Below, piece by piece: positions 50,180-58,263 of a DNA stretch of 64,000 nt. The notes below the pieces were generated by a model. That model ran no database searches. It saw nothing but the letters and a program-made list of their open reading frames with translations, and had not been told where the DNA came from. This stretch comes from DSWT01 sp049975385 (GTDB lineage: Bacteria > Chloroflexota > Anaerolineae > B4-G1 > SLSP01), in assembly GCA_049975385.1 (NCBI GenBank), contig JBNGDO010000003.1, positions 1 to 64,000 of the forward strand. The letters are read 5' to 3'. Position 1 is the stretch's first letter, and each line of letters starts with the position of its first letter. The translations under genes and the position numbers were made by a program.

Positions 50180-52015
50180 ATGGCACAATCTTACGGATTC
50201 GAAGAAGAAGAATTTACGACGAAGTTCAACGGTCGCGTGGTCATGCGGATCATGCGTCAAATTACGCCGTATTGGCGCTGGATTCTCGGTTTCATCGTGA
50301 TGATCGCGCTCACGGCGGTGGCTGATTCGTACTTCACCTACTTGAGCAAGCAGCTCATCGATGAAGGCATCGTCGCCGGGGACACGGCGCGGCTGACGCA
50401 ACTGCTGGTGAGGTATGGCGGTCTGGCCGTGTTACAGGCGATTACGGTGTTCTGTTTTGTCTACCTGGCGGGCATCTTGGGCGAGCGCGTGCAGTACGAT
50501 ATGCGCAAGCAGCTCTTCAATCACTTGCAGGCGCTTTCTTTCTCGTACTTTGATAAGACGCCGGTAGGGTGGATCATGTCGCGCGTCACCTCAGACTCCG
50601 GGCGTATTGCTAACCTGGTGACATGGGGTTTTCTGGACGTCACCTGGGCCGTACTCAATATCATCACCTCGCTTACATTCATGGCGATCATCAACTGGCG
50701 CCTGGCGTTGATCGTACTCGTGATCATCCCGATGATGATCGCGGTCTCGTTCTACTTCCGGCAGCGTATTCTGGTGCAGTACCGTGATGTGCGCAAGCTC
50801 AACTCGATGATCACCGGCGCTTACAACGAAAGTATCGCTGGCGTGCGGGTGGTGAAGGCGCTCGTACGCGAGAAGAAGAACCTGGAAGAGTTCAGGGAAA
50901 CTTCACAGTCGATGTACCATGCCGCTTACCGTGCCGCGTGGCTTTCGGCACTGTTCTTGCCTGCTGTGCAGATCATCGGCGCATTCGGCATCGGGGCCGT
51001 GGTGTGGTATGGTGGTATTCAGGCGCGCGTGACGAGTGCGTCGCAGACGGCGATCACCGTGGGTGGTATCCAGGCGTTCCTGTCGTACCTGACGTTCATC
51101 ATGTGGCCGATCCAGGACCTCGCACGGGTCTACGCGGAGACGCAGCGGTCGGTTGCCTCGGCAGAGCGGGTGTTCTCGCTGATTGACGCCCAGCCCGATG
51201 TGGTCGATCGCGAGGGTGCGATCGACCCCGGTTTCGTGCGCGGTGAGGTGGCGTTCGAGGATGTGACCTTCCGTTACGAAGAAGGCAAGGATGTGCTAAC
51301 AGATTTCAACCTGCACGTCGATCCCGGCGAGCACATCGCCATCGTAGGGCCGACGGGTGGTGGAAAGACGACGATCGTCAATCTGCTTTGCCGCTTCTAC
51401 GAACCGACGGATGGTGTCGTCCGCATCGACGATCGCGACTATACCACGCTGACGCAGCACGCAATCCAGTCGCGTATCGGCGTGGTGTTGCAGACACCGC
51501 ACCTGTTCTCCGGCACCATTCGAGATAACATCCGCTACGGCAAGCTGGATGCCACCGACAAAGAGGTGGAACAAGCTGCGAAAGTGGCGCACGCTCACGA
51601 CTTCATCGTGGAGATGGATAAAGGTTACGACGAGGACGTCGGTGAGGGCGGCAATCTGCTTTCTGTGGGACAGAAGCAGCTCGTGAGCATCGCGCGGGCG
51701 GTGCTTGCCGATCCCGCCATCCTTATCCTGGACGAGGCTACCAGTTCGGTGGATACACTGACCGAGGTGAACGTCCAGCACGGGATGGAGGCGTTGATGG
51801 CCGGGCGCACGAGCTTCGTTATCGCGCACCGGCTCTCGACGATCAAGCGGGCGGACCGCATCCTCGTCATCAAGGCGGGGCGCATCGCCGAGATGGGCAC
51901 GCACAGCGAGCTGATCCGCGCGCGCGGTCACTACTACGACCTCTACACCCGCCAGTTCCGTCGCGAGCGGGAGCAGGTGTACGGCATGGGAGAATTCGCG
52001 GCAGCAGTTGCATAG
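50180..52015 (+). CDS. ABC exporter subunit with catalytic Glu
   Basis: About 611 residues from ATG 50180 (MAQSYGFEEEEF), with AGAGGGA upstream. Six membrane helices (about 25-320) and a nucleotide-binding domain follow: Walker A PTGGGKTT, signature LLSVGQ (Val for the first Gly of LSGGQ) and Walker B LILDEATSSVD with the catalytic Glu. In a heterodimer its Walker site pairs with the intact signature of the first subunit, giving one working ATP site. Co-transcribed with that subunit, 65 bases apart. Substrate unknown. Confidence 0.93.
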   Translation: MAQSYGFEEEEFTTKFNGRVVMRIMRQITPYWRWILGFIVMIALTAVADSYFTYLSKQLIDEGIVAGDTARLTQLLVRYGGLAVLQAITVFCFVYLAGILGERVQYDMRKQLFNHLQALSFSYFDKTPVGWIMSRVTSDSGRIANLVTWGFLDVTWAVLNIITSLTFMAIINWRLALIVLVIIPMMIAVSFYFRQRILVQYRDVRKLNSMITGAYNESIAGVRVVKALVREKKNLEEFRETSQSMYHAAYRAAWLSALFLPAVQIIGAFGIGAVVWYGGIQARVTSASQTAITVGGIQAFLSYLTFIMWPIQDLARVYAETQRSVASAERVFSLIDAQPDVVDREGAIDPGFVRGEVAFEDVTFRYEEGKDVLTDFNLHVDPGEHIAIVGPTGGGKTTIVNLLCRFYEPTDGVVRIDDRDYTTLTQHAIQSRIGVVLQTPHLFSGTIRDNIRYGKLDATDKEVEQAAKVAHAHDFIVEMDKGYDEDVGEGGNLLSVGQKQLVSIARAVLADPAILILDEATSSVDTLTEVNVQHGMEALMAGRTSFVIAHRLSTIKRADRILVIKAGRIAEMGTHSELIRARGHYYDLYTRQFRREREQVYGMGEFAAAVA

Positions 52016-52020
52016 TCAGA

Positions 52021-52053
52021 TAGAGTGGAGAGACGTCACGTCTCTCCACTCTA
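52021..52053 (+). terminator. Perfect 15-bp hairpin ending the exporter operon
   Basis: TAGAGTGGAGAGACG and CGTCTCTCCACTCTA with loop TCA begin 6 bases after the stop of the second subunit. A TTATATGG tract follows. Confidence 0.85.
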
Positions 52054-52077
52054 TTATATGGCCTAAATTTTTTTGCC

Positions 52078-52105
52078 TTGACGTTCGCATTTTGTCGCAT
52101 ATTAT
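52078..52105 (+). promoter_or_regulatory. Promoter of the Phd-like antitoxin gene
   Basis: TTGACG (52078-52083), 16-base spacer, TATTAT (52100-52105). The following ATTAGTATACAAAT contains a GTATAC palindrome that could be an operator for autoregulation, which is inference. Confidence 0.65.
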
Positions 52106-52133
52106 TAGTATACAAATAGGCGAGGAGGACACT

Positions 52134-52415
52134 GTGGATAATAAACCAAAGCTTATGTCTTTATCAGAGGTGGGGCAGCGCCAGGCCGAAATTCTAGCCG
52201 CGTTGAACGAAGGCCCTTTGGTGCTGACACAGGAAGACCAGGCGGCTGTCGTTTTAGTCGATGCCGGCTACTGGAATCAGATGGTCGAAGAGTTAAAGGA
52301 TTTGCGCGATGCATTGGAGGCTGTGGATGCATATCAAACCTATAGACAGTCGCCTGATTATGTCAAATCCTGGAAAGTCGTCCGCGAGACCCTTGTTGCT
52401 AAAGGGCTGTTGTAG
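52134..52415 (+). CDS. Phd/YefM-type antitoxin-like protein
   Basis: About 93 residues from GTG 52134, which has GAGGAGG 5 bases upstream. It has the Phd/YefM pattern: MSLSEVGQRQAEILAALNEGPLVLTQEDQAAVVLVDAGYW, where an N-terminal DNA-binding part precedes a helical tail (LKDLRDALEAVDAYQTYRQSP). Such proteins neutralise Doc- or RelE/YoeB-like toxins and repress their own operon. No toxin gene follows; the next gene 33 bases on is an aminopeptidase. So it is an orphan or acts as a stand-alone regulator. Confidence 0.8.
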   Translation: MDNKPKLMSLSEVGQRQAEILAALNEGPLVLTQEDQAAVVLVDAGYWNQMVEELKDLRDALEAVDAYQTYRQSPDYVKSWKVVRETLVAKGLL

Positions 52416-52448
52416 GTCATAAAAATCCACTCGGTTTAGGAGTCACTT

Positions 52449-53549
52449 ATGGACGTCCGTTTAGCGCGTATGGCACGCTTGTTAGTGGAGTATTCGGTGG
52501 GTGTACAGCCGGGAGACCGTGTGGCGATCTTATCTTCTCCACCGGCAGCGGATCTGGTGCGCGAGGTGTACGCGCGCGTTTTGGAGCGGGGCGGGCATCC
52601 GTTGGCCTTTATGCGCTTGTCAGGGTTGGATGAAATTTTCTTCCGCACGGCGAGCGATGCCCAATTGGCTTTTGTCGATCCCGTCAACAAATTCGTGTTA
52701 GAGGAGTTCGAGGCACTGATCAATATCCGCGCGTTGGAAAATACCCGCGAATTGAGCGGCATCGATCCTAGCCGACAGCGTTTGCGGAACCAGGCGATGC
52801 GTCCGCTGATGCAGCGTTATATGGAGCGCGGTGCGTCCGGCGAGTTAAAATGGAACGGCACGCTCTTTCCCACGCCCTCGTCTGCGCAGGAAGCGGATAT
52901 GAGCACCCGCGATTACGAAGACTTTGTCTACGGCGCCTGCTTCTGTGATCGGCAAGATCCGGTCGCCGAATGGCAGCGTGTCCACGACGAGCAGGAGCGC
53001 GTCGTGCAGTGGTTCAAGGGACGCGATCGGGTCAAGGTCGTTGGACCTAACGCCGATCTGACCCTATCCGTCAAAGACCGCACTTTTATTAACTCCGATG
53101 GGCATCACAACATGCCGAGTGGTGAGGTTTTCACCGGGCCGGTGGAAGATAGCGCCAACGGATGGGTGCGGTTTACCTATCCGGCAGTCCACGGCGGGCG
53201 CGAGGTCGAAGGCGTGGAGTTGACTTTCGAGGCCGGCAAAGTCGTCAAGGCCACGGCGAAGAAGAACGAGGCTTACCTGATGCAGATGCTCGATACCGAT
53301 GAAGGCTCGCGCTACCTGGGCGAGTTTGCCATCGGCACCAACTTCGGCATCCAGAAGTTCACTAAGAACATCCTCTTCGACGAGAAAATCGGTGGCAGCT
53401 TCCACATGGCGCTGGGGATGGGCTACCCAGACACCGGCAGCCACAACCAATCCGCCATTCACTGGGATCTGATCTGTGATATGCGCGACGGCGGGGAAAT
53501 CTGGGCCGATGGGGAGTTGCTGTACAAGGGTGGGGAGTTTGTGATTTAG
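52449..53549 (+). CDS. M29-family aminopeptidase
   Basis: 366 residues, thermophilic metallo-aminopeptidase family (AmpS/aminopeptidase T). It has the YSVGVQPGDRVAI N-terminus and the C-terminal metal-binding block with a conserved Glu (LGEFAIGTN), His (GGSFHMALG), Tyr and His (AIHWDLICDM). Two cobalt or zinc ions are typical. It removes N-terminal residues from peptides in the cytosol. ATG 52449 is 33 bases after the antitoxin-like gene. The TAG stop runs into an AGTCAAAAGTC stutter repeat that ends in a terminator. Confidence 0.93.
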   Translation: MDVRLARMARLLVEYSVGVQPGDRVAILSSPPAADLVREVYARVLERGGHPLAFMRLSGLDEIFFRTASDAQLAFVDPVNKFVLEEFEALINIRALENTRELSGIDPSRQRLRNQAMRPLMQRYMERGASGELKWNGTLFPTPSSAQEADMSTRDYEDFVYGACFCDRQDPVAEWQRVHDEQERVVQWFKGRDRVKVVGPNADLTLSVKDRTFINSDGHHNMPSGEVFTGPVEDSANGWVRFTYPAVHGGREVEGVELTFEAGKVVKATAKKNEAYLMQMLDTDEGSRYLGEFAIGTNFGIQKFTKNILFDEKIGGSFHMALGMGYPDTGSHNQSAIHWDLICDMRDGGEIWADGELLYKGGEFVI

Positions 53550-53601
53550 TCAAAAGTCGAAAGTCAAAAGTCCAAAGCCGGACCGGCTTTGGACTTTTTT
53601 T
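53549..53601. terminator. AGTCAAA stutter ending in an intrinsic terminator
   Basis: AGTCAAAAGTCGAAAGTCAA units (53548-53568) lead into AGTCCAAAGCCGG / CCGGCTTTGGACT (53569-53595) and a seven-T tract. The A-rich repeat on the left lets it work in both directions for the two converging genes. The stutter word recurs at 39399-39414. Confidence 0.85.
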
Positions 53602-53618
53602 GTTATCTGTGTGTGCAG

Positions 53619-54728
53619 TTATTGCGACGGGTAAGTCGCTGTCTGGACCGGGATCCAGGGGGTGAGGGTGGGGGTGGGGGTCTGGCAAAGGCGCGCGCGT
53701 TCGATCGTGTCGGCGGGCGCGCCCCACTGGCGCAACACTGTTTCGGCCTGGGCGCAGTGATCGGGATCGCTGATGCCTAACAGCGCGCGTCCCCGGTTGA
53801 GGTTCAGGTCGCGTAGAGGATCGTCGCTGGCGAGATAGAGGCTGTGATCCCCGGCCGTGAAGCGCGCCTCTGCCACGTCGAAGACAATCATCGCCTCGTG
53901 GAAGCCGCGCCGCACAAGATACGTCTCGCCGAGTGTATACCAGAGGACGGCGGGACTGTCTGGATCGGCACTTAGTTGGATGAGCAGGTGTCGTAGGGCC
54001 GCGTCGCTTTCCCCTGTGGTGAGCATCGCGGCGGCACGGTAATAGAAACCGAGTGGGTTCTCCGGTTTGCGGCTGCTGTACGTCTGCGCGAGTGCCATCA
54101 TCGCGTCGCCATCGCGCGCTTGGCGCGCCGCACGCCAACGGTCGGCGAAGACGTCGGGTGCCAGCCCGGGATCGAGCGTCTCGGCGATGCGTAGGGCCAA
54201 TTCTGCGACTTTGGTTTCCCCTTGTCGTGCCAGGATCACGCCGGCGAGCGCCCAGGTTTCGGCATCTTTGGACGCAATGCGAACGGCGTCCCAGACGCGT
54301 ACTTCGGCGGTGTCGAGGTCACCGCGCAAAAGCGCCAGCCGCGCGCCTTCTCGCATCACGCGCCCGCGATGCGGGCTGTCCTCCGGCGTGACACGGACGG
54401 CCTCTTCCCAGGCCGTCTCCGCGACCTCGAACGCATTGCGGAGCAGTGCGAGGTGCATCGTTCTCAGAGAACTGTTTGCTTCGGGTGTCGTGGTAGGAAT
54501 GGGCGTCTCGGTTGGTGTGGGTACGCGGGTAGGGAGGAGATCCCACGGTGGCGAGGGCTGTGCCAGGACGGATATTCCTGGCGCAACCGGTTGCACCTCA
54601 AAGGTCGCCGAGAGGATCAAAAGCGCGATGGCAATGCCTAACAGCACGAGGCTGACGAGCAGCAGAAGCGGCTTGCGGCGGACCGCATCTGTACGGCGGA
54701 CCGCGTCTGCGCGGCGTTTAGGCGTCAT
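53619..54728 (-). CDS. Membrane-anchored TPR protein
   Basis: About 369 residues from ATG 54728. A basic N-terminus, with ADAVRR repeated (RRADAVRRTDAVRRK), precedes one membrane helix (LLLLVSLVLLGIAIALLIL), a Thr/Pro linker (PTPTETPIPTTTPE) and 6-7 TPR-like helical repeats (NAFEVAETAWEEAVRVTP, RLALLRGDLDTAEVRVWDAV, AGVILARQGETKVAELAL...). It ends with another Thr/Pro tail. The repeats probably sit outside the membrane and act as a scaffold. The ATG overlaps the stop of the upstream gene by 4 bases (ATGA), so the two proteins are made together. No catalytic domain. Confidence 0.85.
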   Translation of the reverse strand: MTPKRRADAVRRTDAVRRKPLLLLVSLVLLGIAIALLILSATFEVQPVAPGISVLAQPSPPWDLLPTRVPTPTETPIPTTTPEANSSLRTMHLALLRNAFEVAETAWEEAVRVTPEDSPHRGRVMREGARLALLRGDLDTAEVRVWDAVRIASKDAETWALAGVILARQGETKVAELALRIAETLDPGLAPDVFADRWRAARQARDGDAMMALAQTYSSRKPENPLGFYYRAAAMLTTGESDAALRHLLIQLSADPDSPAVLWYTLGETYLVRRGFHEAMIVFDVAEARFTAGDHSLYLASDDPLRDLNLNRGRALLGISDPDHCAQAETVLRQWGAPADTIERARLCQTPTPTLTPWIPVQTATYPSQ

Positions 54729-56476
54729 CGACGTTTGCCTCTGCGTGCTATGAGCCACAGCACACCAATCGCGCCTACAAGCATACCGCCGAAAGCGAGT
54801 GACGTTGTGCGGGGTGACGATGCGGGGGAGGAGGATGGCGTCGCGGTTGGCGCAAGGGCTGCAGGAGGTGTCGATGCCGCCAGTGGCGGTGTCGCCGATG
54901 GCGTCGCGGTCGGCGTTGCCGTTTCGGTGGCTGTGGCAGTTGGTGTTTCTGTCGGCGGCGTTGGCGTTTTGGCGCGTCGGGGGAGGCGCGTCGGCGTTAG
55001 CGTTGGTGTTATTGTGGCCGTGGCGGTTGGTTTGACCTTGGTTGTCACCATGGGTGTTGTCTCGTCGCCAGCCGCTGACTGCCCTTGCGTAGGTAGGCTG
55101 ATTGCGGGTGCTCCGGCAGCGACTGCACCTTCAACAATCAGATAGGGGTTCCCACCGATGAGACAGGGGTTGCCAGGATGATGGCATGCGCTGCCAGGGA
55201 GCGACACGGTGTACATACCGTCGCGTGCCGCCAGGCTGCGGCGATTGCCACGCCAATCGATGAGGAGCGCCGAACCTGCGTGGGCTGTAACCTGCACGGT
55301 CACGTCGGCTGGACCACGTGCCCATACTACGGTTGTCCAACCCCCATCGCGTTCCACAGTGACGACGGCAGCGTCATCGCGCCGATCGAGTGTGGCATGC
55401 GTAAATCCTGCGAGGTAGCGTGTAGCGACCTGATAGGCAGTGAACGCTGGGCGCCGGCTGCCGTCCTGGCGCACCAGACCGAACGGCTCCGGGTTGGCGG
55501 TGTCGCTTGCCAGATCAGCCAACTTGTAGACGGCGATGCGCTGTGCCCCAGCCGCCAGCGCCATGGCAAACCCCTGGATGATATACGCGGCTTGGTCTTC
55601 CTGGGTGATGTTGAACTGCGGGTTCGCCACCGGCCACGCTGGGTCATCGGAAGGCGCGGCGTTTGTCTCGGCAATCCATAATGGCTTGTAGATGCCGAAT
55701 TCGCCCAATAAGTTCAGGTAGAAACGGCTAAGATTGTATACCGTATCTGGATTGAAGTAGATGTGGAGTGTGAGCGCGTCGAAATAGTAGTTGTTTTGTC
55801 CCGCCATCGGGTCGGCGGTGAGCGTTTGCAGGAAACGGCGGAGGAATAGCTCGCGTCCATAGTTAACGTCCCACCAGTGCGTGACGGCGGGTAAATGGAT
55901 GACCATGTTTGGATCGACTTCGTGTGCGATGGTATATGTCACACGCATCAATTGGACGAAATCGTCGACCGTGCCACCCCACGACTGAAAACCTGTCTCC
56001 CATATGTCGGGTTCGTTCCAGATGATCCAGTGTTGGATGCGCCCGGCGTGGTGTGTCATCAATTTGCGAATGAACGTAGCCCATGTGTTGTCAGGATGAT
56101 CGTTGGGCAGGCGCAGCCCTGCCGGCACGCCGACGCCACTGGCGTGGTCGGTGGCCCATCCGGGTGTGGCGACGATCAGCCCGACGATCTCGCGGCCTGC
56201 AGCGCGCTCAGCGTCGAGCACAGCATTGGAAACCGGGTGTTCGTTCCATTCACTGGCGTTGTTGGGCTGGATCTGGTTCCACTCGAAGGTCACGCGTGTC
56301 CAGCCAGCGCCGAGGGTGTTGGCTGCCCGGGGCGCGGTGTAGCTCTCCACCACGCCGAAGCGCCGATCGGGAATACCGGCGGCGGCGGCCGGACACGGGA
56401 GGATGAGAACAAGCAGGCATAAGGCGTGAAACGTTGTCCGTAAAACGTGATGCGTGATGCGTGATACGTGAGCCAT
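54725..56476 (-). CDS. Anchored glycoside hydrolase-like protein (GH39/GH5 clan)
   Basis: 583 residues. The signal peptide starts VSRITHHVLRTTFHA, encoded by stutter-repeat DNA, then LCLLVLILPCPAAAA. A TIM-barrel follows: FGVVESYTAPRAANTLGAGW, EWNQIQP, WIIWNEPDIW (acid/base Glu) and LWIAETNAAPSD (nucleophile Glu), the clan GH-A layout. A beta domain, a long Thr/Pro/Ser linker and a C-terminal membrane helix (LAFGGMLVGAIGVLWLIARRGKRR) tether it outside. The target glycan is unknown. Coupled by 4 bases to the TPR protein, and near two GT2 genes, so a role in exopolysaccharide processing is plausible. Confidence 0.85.
   Translation of the reverse strand: MAHVSRITHHVLRTTFHALCLLVLILPCPAAAAGIPDRRFGVVESYTAPRAANTLGAGWTRVTFEWNQIQPNNASEWNEHPVSNAVLDAERAAGREIVGLIVATPGWATDHASGVGVPAGLRLPNDHPDNTWATFIRKLMTHHAGRIQHWIIWNEPDIWETGFQSWGGTVDDFVQLMRVTYTIAHEVDPNMVIHLPAVTHWWDVNYGRELFLRRFLQTLTADPMAGQNNYYFDALTLHIYFNPDTVYNLSRFYLNLLGEFGIYKPLWIAETNAAPSDDPAWPVANPQFNITQEDQAAYIIQGFAMALAAGAQRIAVYKLADLASDTANPEPFGLVRQDGSRRPAFTAYQVATRYLAGFTHATLDRRDDAAVVTVERDGGWTTVVWARGPADVTVQVTAHAGSALLIDWRGNRRSLAARDGMYTVSLPGSACHHPGNPCLIGGNPYLIVEGAVAAGAPAISLPTQGQSAAGDETTPMVTTKVKPTATATITPTLTPTRLPRRAKTPTPPTETPTATATETATPTATPSATPPLAASTPPAALAPTATPSSSPASSPRTTSLAFGGMLVGAIGVLWLIARRGKRR
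56425..56476. repeat. GTGATGC stutter repeat in a signal-peptide coding region
   Basis: ACGTGATGCGTGATGCGTGA-type units on the plus strand cover the first 15 or so codons of the minus-strand hydrolase gene. The word is shared with 50115-50165. Confidence 0.75.
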
Positions 56477-56532
56477 GTACAGTCAAAATCCTTGCGTATT
56501 TATTATGGTCGTATTTTACCGAAAGCTGAAAG

Positions 56533-57285
56533 CTATCTGTTGACGGCTGACCGCTGTATTTTGCGGACGCGCTGGTATTTACGCATCTCGTAGTAGCTCA
56601 TCAGTGCCGAAAGCAATATGCCGTATAGTCCATCGCGCCAGCCGCCGAGCGTGATGAAGCGCCACCAGAAATGGCGTGGGATTTGCGTGTAGGGTGTGTA
56701 GAACTTCGGTCGCACGCCCTTTTGCAACAGGATTCCTGTGTCGAAATCGGTGTATTTGCGCTGCTTGGCGATGAATTGCCGCAATGTCTCGTAGTTGTAG
56801 TGGATGAGCGGCTGTGTCAGATATCCGGCCGCGCCATCGAGAATGGCTTCCTCGTGGACGGCACGGTCAGGATCGTAATACGCGCGGTCGCGACGCAGTA
56901 CGCGCAGTTGATGATCGGGCCACCAGCCTGCGCCGCGCATGCGATGACCGAAGATGTAGTTGTGACGTGGCACCCACCATCCGGCTTTGTCCTGATGGGC
57001 GATGACGTCACGGATTTCCGCACCAAGGGCCGGTGTGGCACGCTCGTCTGCATCTACGAAAAAGATCCACTCCGCCTCGACATTCTCTAGCGCGATATTG
57101 CGCTGTTGCGAGTAGTTCTCGAAGCGGTGCTGGATGATCTCAGCGCCAGCCCGCTTTGCCAGTTCAACGGTTTTGTCACTGCTAAAACTGTCCAAAATGA
57201 CGATGCCATCCGTCCAGCGCAGGCTGTCGATGCAGGCGGTGATATGACGTTCTTCATTGAGAGTTAATATGACTGCTTTGAGCAC
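56533..57285 (-). CDS. GT2-family glycosyltransferase (WaaE/KdtX-like)
   Basis: 250 residues. N-terminus MLKAVILTLNEERHITACIDSL, then ILDSFSSDKT and the metal-binding FFVDADERA, as in GT2 enzymes of the LPS core beta-glucosyltransferase kind (WaaE/KdtX). The late WRDGLYGILLSALMSYYEM helix is membrane-associated in relatives. GTG at 57285 is the start. It sits in a row with a second GT2 and a lipoprotein gene. The acceptor is unknown. Confidence 0.88.
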   Translation of the reverse strand: MLKAVILTLNEERHITACIDSLRWTDGIVILDSFSSDKTVELAKRAGAEIIQHRFENYSQQRNIALENVEAEWIFFVDADERATPALGAEIRDVIAHQDKAGWWVPRHNYIFGHRMRGAGWWPDHQLRVLRRDRAYYDPDRAVHEEAILDGAAGYLTQPLIHYNYETLRQFIAKQRKYTDFDTGILLQKGVRPKFYTPYTQIPRHFWWRFITLGGWRDGLYGILLSALMSYYEMRKYQRVRKIQRSAVNR

Positions 57286-57317
57286 AGGTGTTGGTCCTTA
57301 GTCCGCTCGTCGTATAG

Positions 57318-58256
57318 TCACACAGATTGCCAGGCAGTGACGATTTTGGTGTAGGCGGCGCGCCACTCGTCGCTGAGGGCACCCGCCGCTTTCTTTGCGA
57401 AGGTGCGACGCACAATTGCACTCACTAGAGCGCGCGTGACTGAGTCGCGGTGTTTGCGGTAGAGCCGAGCGCGACTTTCCCAAAGATAAGCCGTCGTCGC
57501 CGGGCGTGCCTGGTTGGTACTTGCGCCGCCGTAGTGGACGACTTTGGCTTCGGGAACCAGCCACGTTTCCCATCCGGCTTTGCGCATCCGCCAGGCCCAG
57601 TCAATTTCTTCGCAATACATGAAGAACTGCGGGTCCAATAGTCCTACTTCATGTATAGCCGTGCCGCGCGCCATCATCGCTGCGCCGAGTGGATGATCGA
57701 TGCGAAATGGTCGTTCGCCCGCGTCGCTTTCTGGATAGCGTCCGTTGAAGCGTGTGTAGTACAAGCGTTGTGGGAGCCATCCCAGATCAAATAACGGTTG
57801 TAATAGGTCTGGGAAACGGAAGGCGCTGGTCTGCGTCGAACCATCCGGATTGAGTAGTTGGGGACCGATGAGTCCCGCGCGTGGATGTTCCTCGAAAAAT
57901 TGTAATAGCGTTGACAGTGCGCCGGGTTGCGTCGTTGTATCTGGATTGAGCAACCATACAAAATCGGCACCGAAACCCGTTTCGATCCCTTGCTGCTGCA
58001 GTTGGTCGAGAATTAGGTTGTTGCCGCGCACAAACCCCAAATTCTCTACACTGGCATGGAGATGTACCCAGGGATGGCGCTCGCGCACCATTTCCACTGA
58101 ATTATCCGCTGAGGCATTGTCTACAATCCATACGTCAGCATGGATTTTCACTCGACTCAGCTCTTCGCGTAGCGATAAAAGGCAGCCATCCAAAAGATTT
58201 TTAACGTTCCAGGAGATGATGATAACGGCCAGGGTAGGGCCTGTGCTGTGTGGCAT
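57318..58256 (-). CDS. GT2-family glycosyltransferase (rhamnosyltransferase-like)
   Basis: 312 residues. LAVIIISWNVKNLLDGCLLSL, VDNASADNSVEMV and LLNPDTTTQPGAL give the GT-A nucleotide and metal sites; the middle MYCEEIDWAWRMRKAGW is the ED motif typical of rhamnosyl- and related transferases. With GDP-rhamnose made by the operon at 35-39 kb, a rhamnosyltransferase role is possible but not shown. It starts 7 bases after the stop of the lipoprotein gene. Confidence 0.88.
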   Translation of the reverse strand: MPHSTGPTLAVIIISWNVKNLLDGCLLSLREELSRVKIHADVWIVDNASADNSVEMVRERHPWVHLHASVENLGFVRGNNLILDQLQQQGIETGFGADFVWLLNPDTTTQPGALSTLLQFFEEHPRAGLIGPQLLNPDGSTQTSAFRFPDLLQPLFDLGWLPQRLYYTRFNGRYPESDAGERPFRIDHPLGAAMMARGTAIHEVGLLDPQFFMYCEEIDWAWRMRKAGWETWLVPEAKVVHYGGASTNQARPATTAYLWESRARLYRKHRDSVTRALVSAIVRRTFAKKAAGALSDEWRAAYTKIVTAWQSV

Positions 58257-58263
58257 GATTGTA

